A stretch of DNA of 64,000 bases from Algoriphagus vanfongensis DSM 17529 (GTDB lineage: Bacteria; Bacteroidota; Bacteroidia; Cytophagales; Cyclobacteriaceae), in contig NZ_AUBX01000016.1 in NCBI RefSeq assembly GCF_000429465.1, positions 124,001 to 188,000 on the forward strand, given 5' to 3'. A model generated the notes under the pieces. It saw only the letters and a list, made by a program, of their open reading frames with translations, had not been told where the DNA came from and ran no database searches. Position numbers and translations under genes: made by a program. Below are positions 42,501 through 50,246 of the stretch, piece after piece (the stretch's first letter is position 1; each line of letters opens with the position of its first letter).

Positions 42501-43138
42501 CATATTGTCCCATCAGTGGCCTCATAGATGCTATAGACTACCTCATCGCCGATTTGCTCCTCGGTAAAGTGTGTAAAGGTTTTTCCGTCAAATTTGCTGA
42601 CTCCATTGTCTGCTGTACCTATCCAGATATTTCCTCGTGAATCCTCGAAAAGACTCCTAATTGAGATACCCGCAAGCCCCTGCTCAATGCCATAGACCGT
42701 GACATCTGTACCATCAAATCGGTTGACTCCATCCCCATTGGTGCCAAACCAAATGTGTCCTTTGCTGTCGACAATAGCGCACTCTACTCCATCGATCGAT
42801 AGACCTTCGTCGGACGTGAATCTTTTGAACTGCGAGATTCCTCCTTGTCCCAAAATCATAGTATTGCCAAGAGAGTCAAGAATAGGTTGGCCATTTCCAT
42901 CGGTGAGTACTGGCAGAATCGTCGAGTGTGGGCGTTGAAGAAGAGGATGGATGACAGGAGCCGCTTTTTTTCCTACCTCCAGTAGCTTCGGTTTTTGATC
43001 ATCTGGCAACTGAGAGATGGAGGTGATGCGGGGAGGAGACCAGTTGGTTGTCCTGCTGGCAGGCTGTTCTGTTTCCTGCTGGGAGCATGCTCCCAAAAAA
43101 AATAAGCAGATAATAAGTGTGTAAAAAAATGGTCTCAT
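39509..43138 (-). CDS. Propeller-type (HTCS-like) sensor histidine kinase without receiver or DNA-binding domain
   Basis: A 1209-residue sensor. The N-terminus has a lipobox-like signal (FFLGAC, Cys18). It carries fourteen Reg_prop repeats of the type IWFGT...GGVxRFDG, enough for two seven-bladed propellers, then a Y_Y_Y domain (about 800-870), one TM helix (WWAYLIYTALILSLLYPF), a coiled coil and a kinase core with the H-box GIAHEIQNPLNF near residue 968, ending in DNGVGISKE and GQGTGLGLS. Hybrid HTCS proteins normally continue into receiver and AraC domains; this one stops after the ATPase domain. Its phosphate must go to separate receivers, probably those encoded downstream. Confidence 0.93.
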   Translation of the reverse strand: MRPFFYTLIICLFFLGACSQQETEQPASRTTNWSPPRITSISQLPDDQKPKLLEVGKKAAPVIHPLLQRPHSTILPVLTDGNGQPILDSLGNTMILGQGGISQFKRFTSDEGLSIDGVECAIVDSKGHIWFGTNGDGVNRFDGTDVTVYGIEQGLAGISIRSLFEDSRGNIWIGTADNGVSKFDGKTFTHFTEEQIGDEVVYSIYEATDGTIWFGTGGQGITSYDGSTFTNWTMEDGIPDNVVISILEDKNKNLWIGTYGGGVARYDGEEFETFSIGDGFASDRIRCIFQDQKGDLWFGSLGGGVTRYNNTSFTSYGMQDGLAGMVVRAIKQDQEGTIWFATDQGVSKWTGSQFVSYTTEQGLVGNNVSDIAIDQMGKIWFCTDGSGASRLDGIAFTNFTSQQGLSGNIILSLMEDSQHNLWIGTADGGVNKFDGKSILSYTPSDGLAGEIVYCILEDQAGKIWFGTAGNGLSILDKNRFVNYSTDQGLPSNEIYALIQSHQGYIWIGTDTGLIRFDGEQYTHYTKEQGLAGDIVVSILEDQKGVLWIGSLDGGVTRFDGETFSTYSIDQGLTDSGVLRISEDKAGNLWIGTENGLSYLSAQKKQTIEAWDSAKGEDLFLTISSQDGLPDDVILQVLDLGDGRLAVGTNTGISTFEFHPDSAHVIQQLEVYHSDTGYPVKDLTDGQNGMFLDSSGILWAGTGSVKTGLVRFDINKISENTQKPQVLIKQVRINEEVLSWETVREDSKTDIFTRATDQLITLKKRLDEEEKLAIQDRFKGIQLDSVSPFFPIPINLKLPFKHNHLNIEYGSNELARPFLIEYQYILEGYDPTWSPVLKRTSATFGNIQEGDYTFKVRARYTGPAKEIATGWTEPIEFSFTVLPPWYRSWWAYLIYTALILSLLYPFNRYMKYRLLKAEWDKAKERELEHARQIEVAYTELASAHENLKSTQSQLIQAEKMASLGELTAGIAHEIQNPLNFVKNFSEVSHELMDEMNEEIEEGDFEDAKSLAKEIQGNLDRISTHSMRADAIVKAMLQHSKASMGSKETVDLNTICDEAIRLSFHGLRAKDANFEVEYSTNFATGLPQIEVIRQEMTRALINMCINAFQASHEKALSSDIENYKPQVRMSTKKILDGIEIELADNGVGISKEAIAKIFQPFFTTKPTGQGTGLGLSLSYDIIKSYQGDIRVLSSTGSDSETIFTIFLPTKT

Positions 43139-43403
43139 TTACTGAGTAGGTTTCTGGTCGGGAAATAGGAAAACTATGCTAGTGAATCCTATTTGGTGTT
43201 TTATTAAAGAGTCTGTATTCGAAAAATACAAAAACAATTTAGGTTTTGAGGTCATTTTTTGCAATTATGTTTTAGTGATAGGTTGCTGAAAACTACTGGA
43301 ATTCAGTTGGCTGTCTGGATTGATAGCGCTGCTCCAGGTTTGAAGTAGTTGGGTTGGTTTCATGTGTTTTTCTCTTTATAGTTATATTCTTAGTCGGCTT
43401 GCT

Positions 43404-44792
43404 CTAATCCAGCCTAATGATGAAAGTACAGCCTTTCCCTTCCTCACTTTCCACCCTGATCATTCCACCATGAGCCTTGATGATGTCATAGCTCAGACTC
43501 AAGCCCAAGCCAGTTCCTTTTCCTGTGGGCTTGGTGGTAAAGAATGGTTGAAAAATTTTATCTCTGATAGAGTCAGGGACTCCGGGTCCATTGTCATGAA
43601 CAGCGATCTCGATGCTGGCTATTTTATCTTCTGGGTGCTGTATTTGCCGTGTGAAAACCGTCACTTTTGCCTGCGATTTGGATTCGGGGCTTTTGTTATG
43701 TTCTGTGGCGGCATAAAAGGCATTGTTGAACAAATTGAGTAAGACTCGACTGATATCTTGTGCGATCAGTTCCTTTTGAGGCAAGTCAGGATCAAATACC
43801 GTCTTGAAATCCGCACTAAAGCTTTTGTCTTTGGCTCGAAGGCCATGAAAACTCAGCTTCAGACATTCTTCGACGAGATTGTTGAGGTTTACGAGTTCCT
43901 TTTTTCCATCGCTTTTGCGGCTGTGCTCCAGCATACCCTTGACGATAGAGCCGGCACGCTTGCCATGGTGAGTGATTTTAGAGAGATTGGCTTGAAGGTC
44001 TTTTGTCAGATCTGCGACTTCTTGGTAGTTGCCTTTGCCGATCTCTTCCTGGATTTCCTCTAGGATTTCTTCGCTTACTTCTGAAAAATTATTGACAAAA
44101 TTGAGTGGATTTTGGATTTCGTGGGCGATTCCAGCTGTCAATTCACCCAGTGAAGCCATTTTTTCTGCTTGGATCAGCTGGGCTTGGGTGTTGATGAGTA
44201 CTTGATTTTTTTCCTGGATGTTTTGAAGTGCTCTGGACTTGCCGAGTTCGTAGACCAGCAAAATCAGGAAGATGGTGATATTGGTGCCGAGGATAGAAGT
44301 GAAGTAAAAAGTCTGTTTTTTGTCCAGATTGTATTCCGGCTCTGGAATACCAATGCTTTTTTCCAAAAGCAATATTCCAAGCATCAAAGTAGCTGATACA
44401 ATCACCCAAAAGATCGAGGCGCGCTTGCCTAAGATCAGCATAGCGACAGATGGCAACAGGAAAAAAGCAGCAGTGGCTGGAGAGGCGAGTCCTCCCTGAA
44501 GCCAGGCCTGAATCGGAAAGCTGATCGCAAACTGAATCAGGAAAATAGTGGCTGCGATTTTTTTGGGAAGCCCTTGTCGATAGGCTACAAGAATCAGCAG
44601 ATTGATACATCCATTGACCAGCAGTAAGTATCCATTGAGTTTTGCCCCGATATCGATGGCTAGGTTGATTCCCAAAAAATTGGAAATGGCTGATATCAGC
44701 AAAACGGCCACAAATATTCTCTCGGAGCGGAGTTCGTCTCCGGTTTCCAATTTAGATTTGGGAATAAAATACTCTGTGATTTTTCGAAACAT
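43404..44792 (-). CDS. Membrane sensor histidine kinase, last gene of the oxygenase/cyclase operon
   Basis: Histidine kinase of 462 aa with about six membrane helices (residues 28-190), no extracytoplasmic domain of note, a short coiled coil, H-box GELTAGIAHEIQNPLNF (His near residue 220), and an HATPase with NLFNNAFYAA, DNGPGVPDS and GKGTGLGLS. It begins two bases after the stop of the terpene-cyclase-like gene, so it is surely in that operon. The membrane-embedded sensor may detect the lipid or isoprenoid made by its two neighbours (inference). Confidence 0.93.
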   Translation of the reverse strand: MFRKITEYFIPKSKLETGDELRSERIFVAVLLISAISNFLGINLAIDIGAKLNGYLLLVNGCINLLILVAYRQGLPKKIAATIFLIQFAISFPIQAWLQGGLASPATAAFFLLPSVAMLILGKRASIFWVIVSATLMLGILLLEKSIGIPEPEYNLDKKQTFYFTSILGTNITIFLILLVYELGKSRALQNIQEKNQVLINTQAQLIQAEKMASLGELTAGIAHEIQNPLNFVNNFSEVSEEILEEIQEEIGKGNYQEVADLTKDLQANLSKITHHGKRAGSIVKGMLEHSRKSDGKKELVNLNNLVEECLKLSFHGLRAKDKSFSADFKTVFDPDLPQKELIAQDISRVLLNLFNNAFYAATEHNKSPESKSQAKVTVFTRQIQHPEDKIASIEIAVHDNGPGVPDSIRDKIFQPFFTTKPTGKGTGLGLSLSYDIIKAHGGMIRVESEEGKGCTFIIRLD

Positions 44793-44794
44793 GG

Positions 44795-45469
44795 CTAAGC
44801 TTTGCTAAGAGAACCGAATAGTTTGCCATGCCGCTTCCATAGCACATAGATGAAGGTGCAATCGAGAAGAAAACAGGAAATACCGAGGAGCTGGACGAAG
44901 TGATTTTCTGGATAAAAGATGAACATGGAAACGGAGATGAGGCCTGTGCCGAGCATTCTGGACCAAGCCAACACCATCGAAAATTGTCCTGTATCCTTGG
45001 TTTGCATTAGCAAAAACACACACTGTAAAGACAGGATGACATTGATGATGTATCCCGAATTAGCACCAATGAGAGTGTCATATCCTTCTCCTCTATAGAA
45101 ATAACTAAAGGCAATCCAAAAGAGAAAATTGACTATACAGAAAAGCGCAAAATGCTTCTTGGTTTCAGCATTCATGGGCTGCTTGGTGCCATACCTCAGG
45201 ACAGAATAAAAAATAAAGCAATCCAGTAAAAAGGCTGCTTGATAGCTGAGAGCAAATAGCAATCCTGTATTGGGATGATAGATCCAGCTCCAGACAAATT
45301 CCCAGCCGATATTTGCTCCTGCTACGTAGGCAGGCATTTCTACAAATTTTTTCTTGCGAATCTCCACTACCAAAATCACATAAGCCACGACCCAAAACAG
45401 GCAGCCAATACCATTGAAAATGAGACCTGCCAGAGCATATTCTTCAAAGTTGATCAGAGGTTGGTTCAT
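44795..45469 (-). CDS. Pyr4-type transmembrane terpene cyclase homologue
   Basis: Integral membrane protein of 224 aa with about seven helices and no soluble domain. The sequence pattern follows the fungal Pyr4/PaxB-type membrane terpene cyclases: GIGCLFWVVAY in helix 1, then ANIGWEFVWSWIYHP with Glu57, and near the end FLLDCTFIYVLWKR with Asp203. In Pyr4 the equivalent Glu and Asp are the acid residues that start cyclisation, and both are kept here. The match is by motif and topology, not by search. It sits one base after the MpaB-like oxygenase stop and two bases before a kinase start. The substrate is unknown; a prenylated quinone or a free polyprenyl compound is possible. Confidence 0.75.
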   Translation of the reverse strand: MNQPLINFEEYALAGLIFNGIGCLFWVVAYVILVVEIRKKKFVEMPAYVAGANIGWEFVWSWIYHPNTGLLFALSYQAAFLLDCFIFYSVLRYGTKQPMNAETKKHFALFCIVNFLFWIAFSYFYRGEGYDTLIGANSGYIINVILSLQCVFLLMQTKDTGQFSMVLAWSRMLGTGLISVSMFIFYPENHFVQLLGISCFLLDCTFIYVLWKRHGKLFGSLSKA

Positions 45470-45470
45470 A

Positions 45471-46739
45471 TCAGTGCGTCGTAGGTTCCCAATCCTTGGT
45501 CAGGGATTTGGGGAGGTAAAAATTGATAATGGATTTGTTGCTCATTCTTCGCAGCATCAGTGTGAGTGCGAGCCTGGTGACAAATTGAAGCACCATGGAA
45601 AAGACCAGACTTTTGTCTAGAATCTCTCCGATCTTCGTGATTCTCTTGAGCTTTTTCTGAATGGAGTCGATTTTTTGCTGTTCGATAGGCTCTACTCCCA
45701 GTAGATCCGAAACTTCCTTCCCCATCATCAACCGCATCAAAGCAATGTTGGAATTACTACCCAAAATGGGTTTGGATTTGACGTCCTGAAATTGCCTAAG
45801 AGCTCGGACCAATTCTTTGGCGTGAACACTGGGAGCCATTTCTTTGTCGAGAATGCTATGACCCAGCTTGAGAGCATCTTGAGAGTTTTTGGGGATAAGA
45901 TCTTTGTCTAGCCCTACGATATGACCGACTACCCGCCAGCAATGGATGTAGGCCTCGAGCTCTACAGGCTCAAATTCGATCCCGATTATTTCTAAACCTT
46001 CAATGACGAGAGCCGAAAAGGACATCAGAGTGCCAGCCAGATCTTCCTGATTGATAGGTTGGCCAAATTTCTCATCTTCCCAATGATGCTGCTTCAGAAA
46101 AAAGCGAATCGTCGCATGGATCAGTCGTACTTTTTGAGTGGAAACGAGCCCTTTTCCCTTTGGACTCAATCCATCAGGAGACATGGCAAAAACCACAAAC
46201 TGTGCTGTCTCAGCAATTCGTCTCGAGTATGTGTCGAGCGAGCCATCTTTCTCATTGAGTCGGGCAGTGCGATGGAGCACTTCCGCACCTCTTGCGCAGG
46301 CGTAGCATTCTGGCAGGGATTTGTAGCACAGGAGTAAGCCAATCCAAAATCCATGTCGCAGATAAATCTGCTGTCCAAGTGCAATCAGGTCCGGATCTGC
46401 CCAGTCAGGTAGCTGAGCTGAAGTATCAAAGTAATGATGCAGTTCGGCAGGAGCCATAGGTGGGAGGTGATTTCGGTCTTTGACGATCGATTTGAATAAG
46501 TGGTTGATTTCACCTTCCTCATTTTTGGACATGATGGTTGCCACCGTATTATCAGCGAGTGGGTCCATTTGAGTCCTTTTATGATTCAGCTTTTGACTGT
46601 TCCAATCAGAAATTTCTTGAGTATTGATTTCTGCTAATTTTTTTAGAGCCCTGTTTTTAATTCGGACATTTTTGATGACAAAGGCCATAGAAACTGCTAC
46701 AAAAAGAATTGCGAGTAGAAGAAGAATCTGACCTAGCAT
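45471..46739 (-). CDS. MpaB/Lcp-family oxygenase (DUF2236), membrane anchored
   Basis: A 422-residue protein with one N-terminal membrane helix (ILLLLAILFVAVSMAFVI) and a helical DUF2236 domain at about 100-330. The family signature RRIAETAQFV...VRLIHATIRFFL, followed by W...G.PINQEDLAGTLMSFS, matches the rubber oxygenase (Lcp) and MpaB group, which bind b-type haem and cleave isoprenoid C=C bonds. A second hydrophobic stretch near 370-390 may contact the membrane. It starts the operon with the terpene-cyclase-like gene and a histidine kinase, so oxidation of a membrane isoprenoid is the simplest reading (inference). Confidence 0.82.
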   Translation of the reverse strand: MLGQILLLLAILFVAVSMAFVIKNVRIKNRALKKLAEINTQEISDWNSQKLNHKRTQMDPLADNTVATIMSKNEEGEINHLFKSIVKDRNHLPPMAPAELHHYFDTSAQLPDWADPDLIALGQQIYLRHGFWIGLLLCYKSLPECYACARGAEVLHRTARLNEKDGSLDTYSRRIAETAQFVVFAMSPDGLSPKGKGLVSTQKVRLIHATIRFFLKQHHWEDEKFGQPINQEDLAGTLMSFSALVIEGLEIIGIEFEPVELEAYIHCWRVVGHIVGLDKDLIPKNSQDALKLGHSILDKEMAPSVHAKELVRALRQFQDVKSKPILGSNSNIALMRLMMGKEVSDLLGVEPIEQQKIDSIQKKLKRITKIGEILDKSLVFSMVLQFVTRLALTLMLRRMSNKSIINFYLPKSLTKDWEPTTH

Positions 46740-47094
46740 AAAGCGTTTGATTTAGAAGAATAGTAGTAGCATTACTCAGGGGTATACTCAATTAAAACAG
46801 GGTGGAATCTAAAACTGATAGCAGCAAATCTTATTTCATATCTGACTGGATAATACCGCTAATCCTCTACAAAATACAAAAATGACCTTTGAAAAATACT
46901 TTTTGAGGATATAAATATGAATTTACGTGATCTGCTCTCTCAAGAGCAAGCATGAGAAGCTAAAAAGTTATTCAAATTTGACTTTACTCGGTGTATCCTT
47001 TACTCAAATTGCCCCACTTGATATAAAATGGATCGGGACTTCGCAAAAAAATGAAGCTTGGAGCCAATGGTTATGTGGCCAATGAAAAATGTTG
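46740..47094. other. Gene-free region upstream of the oxygenase operon
   Basis: About 355 A/T-rich bases between the terminator of the transpeptidase gene and the oxygenase start. It must hold the promoter of the oxygenase operon on the minus strand, but I find no full TAnnTTTG match with a -33 partner. Short open frames here lack coding character. I see no repeat or RNA gene. Confidence 0.5.
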
Positions 47095-47123
47095 AAAAAA
47101 AACCTCCGGCATATGACCGGAGG
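47095..47123 (-). terminator. Terminator after the gamma-glutamyltranspeptidase gene
   Basis: On the minus strand the stem CCTCCGG / CCGGAGG with a 7-base loop is followed by eight T residues. It lies 17 bases after the stop of the gene at 47141. Confidence 0.9.
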
Positions 47124-47140
47124 GATACTATTCATCTTAA

Positions 47141-48832
47141 TCAATAAGCTCTTGCAGCTCCGTCTTCGCTGGAAGAATCTGCGGCTCCTACCCAAGTGCC
47201 GAGGCTTGGGTCAAACGTAATCCCCATCAACACACCAAGATTAGTAGTTGGTCGTAGGGTATGCCCCATTTTTTCCAATGCTTGTCGCGTATCTGGGGAA
47301 AGCAAATTTCTCTCATACACGATCTGATTGGGTAGCCACTGATGATGGATTTTCATAGCTTCTATAGCCCGGTCGATCCGCATGTCATACGCCAAAACAG
47401 CCAGTACTGTCTGAAAAACGGTGTTGATGATAGTCCTTCCTCCCGGACTTCCGATTACCAAGTATGGTTTTCCGTCTTTGGCTACAATAGTCGGAGTCAT
47501 GCTGGAAAGCATCCGTTTCTCAGGAGCTACCAGATTGGGATCTGAGCCAATTTGGCCAGTTTCAGTAGTCACTCCCGGTACAGGGTTGAAGTCACCCATT
47601 TCATTGTTGAAGATAAATCCGAGTTTGGAAGATCCCATTTTGACACCATAGGAATTTTCCAATGTATAAGTGAGTGAGACTGCATTTCCATCCTTGTCAG
47701 TCACCGAAAAATGAGTGGTATGATCGCCTCCATACAGCTGCCCGTACTTGGCGGGATCACTTGGAGAAGCATGATTCATATCCAGACTTTTGAGCCTTTC
47801 CTGGGCAAAATCCTTTGAAATCAGCTTGTCTACAGGCATGTGGGGATTGAAATCAGGATCTCCCAGGTGCTCGGCCCGATCTGCAAATGCTCTGCGCATG
47901 GCCTCAGCAACCAAATGAACATAAGGAGTAGAGTTGAATTCGATGGAAGTAATATCTGCCGCTTCCATCAGGTTCATCATTTCCAGGAGTGCGACACCTC
48001 CCGAACTCGGTGGAGGCATGGAGAAAATTTCAAAATCGTTGAATGTCGTACGGAGTGGTTTTCTTTCTACGGCTTCGTATTTGGCCAAGTCTTCTTGAGT
48101 GATGATCCCTCCGTTGGCCTTCATGTAAGCTTCGATCTCCTCGGCGACTTTCCCTTTGTAGAAGCCATCTCGGCCATGCTTTTTGATTTCATCCAGAGTC
48201 TTAGCGAGAGCTGGCTGTTTCCAGAGTTCACCTGGAGCGACGATTTCTCCATCTGCACCTCGGAAATAGTTTTTCATGATGTCCCAAGAATCATCTCGAT
48301 CTGACATCCTCAAAGCAGCTCGGTACAAGCCCCAAGACATGGGAAAGCCTTTCTTTGCCAATTTCACAGCAGGATCTACGACCTCTTTCCATGAAAGCTT
48401 GCCATACTTTTGATGAGCTTGGTAAAGTCCAGCGACAGTTCCGGGAACTCCGACTGAAAGCAATCCGCTATGGTTGGAGTTGTCTTTGATATTTCCATTT
48501 TCATCCAAAAACATAGTGGGACTAGCTGCCAAAGGAGCTTTTTCCCTGAAATCAAACGTGGTGACATCGCCGTCTGATTTCATGAATACAATAAAACCTC
48601 CGCCTCCGATATTTCCGGCTTCCGGATGGGTCACTGCCAATGCAAAGGCTGTAGCAACTGCGGCATCGATGGCGTTGCCACCTTGCTGTAGGATGTCAAT
48701 TCCCACCTCGGATGCCAGATAATGATCCGAAACGACCATTCCATTTTTACCATAAGTTTGAGAAAAGGCATAACTGGGCAAGAGAAGAATGCCCAGCATG
48801 AGAGCAATCAAAGTACGTTTGGAGTGATTCAT
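47141..48832 (-). CDS. ggt: Gamma-glutamyltranspeptidase
   Basis: Exported N-terminal nucleophile hydrolase of 563 aa that removes the gamma-glutamyl group from glutathione and related compounds. Signal peptide MNHSKRTLIALMLGILLLPSYAFS. GGNAIDAAVATAFAL and GNIGGGGF are typical of the large subunit. Autoprocessing should occur before Thr372 (TTHFSV), the nucleophile of the small subunit. SGLLSVGVPGT and PPSSGGVALLEM are also conserved. The frame extends 74 codons upstream into the cyclophilin gene, but ATG 48832 gives the signal peptide and a one-base gap to the upstream gene. Confidence 0.95.
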   Translation of the reverse strand: MNHSKRTLIALMLGILLLPSYAFSQTYGKNGMVVSDHYLASEVGIDILQQGGNAIDAAVATAFALAVTHPEAGNIGGGGFIVFMKSDGDVTTFDFREKAPLAASPTMFLDENGNIKDNSNHSGLLSVGVPGTVAGLYQAHQKYGKLSWKEVVDPAVKLAKKGFPMSWGLYRAALRMSDRDDSWDIMKNYFRGADGEIVAPGELWKQPALAKTLDEIKKHGRDGFYKGKVAEEIEAYMKANGGIITQEDLAKYEAVERKPLRTTFNDFEIFSMPPPSSGGVALLEMMNLMEAADITSIEFNSTPYVHLVAEAMRRAFADRAEHLGDPDFNPHMPVDKLISKDFAQERLKSLDMNHASPSDPAKYGQLYGGDHTTHFSVTDKDGNAVSLTYTLENSYGVKMGSSKLGFIFNNEMGDFNPVPGVTTETGQIGSDPNLVAPEKRMLSSMTPTIVAKDGKPYLVIGSPGGRTIINTVFQTVLAVLAYDMRIDRAIEAMKIHHQWLPNQIVYERNLLSPDTRQALEKMGHTLRPTTNLGVLMGITFDPSLGTWVGAADSSSEDGAARAY

Positions 48833-48833
48833 T

Positions 48834-49643
48834 TTAGTTGGTAGGATTGATTCGTTGGATGGATAGGATGATAACGTTTTGGATAGGTCGATTGCGTGAG
48901 TCTGTAGGGACTGCTGCAATCGCGTCGATGACTTCCAAGCCAGATAGGACTTGTCCGAAGACCGTGTAGCTCTGATCCAGATGTGGTGTGCCTCCAATAG
49001 TCTGATAAACTTCTCGGTGAGCAGCTGGAATCTCGTATTTCTCAAAATCCTCATAGGAATTCACCTGGGCCTCCATCCTTTCAGAAAGAGTTTTTACCAA
49101 AACACTGTCTTTGGCTTCTCGGGCATTTTCAAGAGAGTCATACAGAGGTTTGATTGAAGCATCATTGATAGCAAAATGTCTCTGTAGATAGGTATTGATC
49201 CGATTTTGGTTGTGTGTCAAAAGACTGTCATTTTGGATCTTACCCTGCACAATGTAAAACTGGGTGCTACTAGAAGCCCTTTCGGGATTGTTGGTACGGG
49301 CTGCGCCCAAAGCTCCTTTTTGGTGGAATAGGTTCGGGCGGATTTCAGCTGGTACTTGATAGGGCAAATCATTCTCTCCGACAGATTCTCCAGGTTTGGC
49401 ATGTTTGCTTTCAGTATCTCCTGCCTGAATCATAAAGTCCTCGATCACCCGGTGGAAAATCAAACTGTCGTAAACCTGGTCTTCTACCAGTTTCAGAAAA
49501 TTGTCCCGATGCTGTGGAGTTTCATTGAAGAGTTCCAAGACCATTGTTCCAAAATTGGTCTGGATTTCGATTTGAGGCCTTTCCTGAGCAAAAGTTTGAA
49601 AGGAAATCAGGGTAAAAAATATGCAGGCATAAAGCTGTTTCAT
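48834..49643 (-). CDS. Peptidyl-prolyl isomerase, cyclophilin type, exported
   Basis: Exported cyclophilin of 269 aa. Signal peptide MKQLYACIFFTLISFQTFA. The cyclophilin core has FHRVIEDFMIQAGD, GALGAARTNNPERASSSTQFYI and YTVFGQVLSGLEVIDAIA. Between these lies an extra helical insert of about 80 residues (about 140-220), longer than in minimal cyclophilins. It is the middle gene of a three-gene unit, DUF3052-cyclophilin-ggt. Confidence 0.93.
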   Translation of the reverse strand: MKQLYACIFFTLISFQTFAQERPQIEIQTNFGTMVLELFNETPQHRDNFLKLVEDQVYDSLIFHRVIEDFMIQAGDTESKHAKPGESVGENDLPYQVPAEIRPNLFHQKGALGAARTNNPERASSSTQFYIVQGKIQNDSLLTHNQNRINTYLQRHFAINDASIKPLYDSLENAREAKDSVLVKTLSERMEAQVNSYEDFEKYEIPAAHREVYQTIGGTPHLDQSYTVFGQVLSGLEVIDAIAAVPTDSRNRPIQNVIILSIQRINPTN

Positions 49644-49649
49644 AGGTTT

Positions 49650-50066
49650 TTATCGATCGGTTTTTCTATACATAAACTTCAATCCGCTCCAATCCTCATC
49701 AATTGCTGCTACTTTGACATCCACCAGCCCTTGGTCAAGACCATATTGCATAATCTCATATTTTCCGATGTCTGTTGCTATGCTGGAGCTTTGCTTTGGC
49801 CAACTTACCCAAAGAATTCCATCTTTTTTCAAGAATTTGATGGCTGTGGTCCAACCTTCTTTTAACTCGCGCTCACTCTTGACAAAGAGATGGACAAAAT
49901 CCAGTTTTGAAACTCTATCAAGATGCTCCAGCAGATCGACTTTCTCAGGCAACAATTCAAAAAATGTAGCATAGGGTCTAGGCATCTGCCATGCCCAAAG
50001 CTGCATCCCGGTTTTGATTCCGAGTTTTTTGAATAGAGGGGTAGCTGAATATCCGGAATTGGCCAT
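49650..50066 (-). CDS. DUF3052 family protein
   Basis: Soluble protein of 138 aa that I assign to DUF3052 from GYSATPLFKKLGIKTGMQL at its start and ILWVSWPKQSS later. No function is known for the family. I place the start at ATG 50066, immediately before the conserved GYSATPL; the upstream in-frame extension overlaps the htpG promoter region and looks non-coding. Six bases separate it from the cyclophilin gene. It is divergent from htpG. Confidence 0.78.
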   Translation of the reverse strand: MANSGYSATPLFKKLGIKTGMQLWAWQMPRPYATFFELLPEKVDLLEHLDRVSKLDFVHLFVKSERELKEGWTTAIKFLKKDGILWVSWPKQSSSIATDIGKYEIMQYGLDQGLVDVKVAAIDEDWSGLKFMYRKTDR

Positions 50067-50184
50067 TGGTGCTGAAGTGCGGAGAAGGTGATAAGTTAGG
50101 GAATTCTTCACATTATCGGCTGAAATGCCCATTCTTCCCTGTCTCTTGAAGCTGGGTTCTGCCAACTTGTCATTTTTTCTCGTT

Positions 50185-50200
50185 TGGAACAGGCATTGAT
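50185..50200 (+). promoter_or_regulatory. Possible sigma-54-like promoter of htpG
   Basis: TGGAACAGGCATTGAT keeps the GG (50186-50187) and, after exactly ten bases, the G of the -12 GC pair; the C is replaced by A. Compared with TGGCAC-N5-TTGCW it is an incomplete match, 47 bases before the htpG ATG. Confidence 0.3.
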
Positions 50201-50246
50201 AATTCCCCACTGTCAATTATTGTATTCACTAAAACGATTTATACCC

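Noticed and set aside
39509-43138. Tandem DNA repeat array
   Set aside because: The repetition is that of the Reg_prop protein repeats; the DNA units are diverged and not a satellite.
44795-45469. Microbial rhodopsin as identity of the seven-helix protein
   Set aside because: There is no retinal-binding Lys in the last helix, and WEF/LLD motifs fit the Pyr4-type cyclases much better.
47004-47195. Short minus-strand frame downstream of the transpeptidase gene
   Set aside because: It covers the terminator hairpin and the end of ggt in another frame and has no recognisable pattern.
48833-49054. N-terminal extension of gamma-glutamyltranspeptidase
   Set aside because: The extension lies inside the cyclophilin gene; the ATG at 48832 gives a proper signal peptide.
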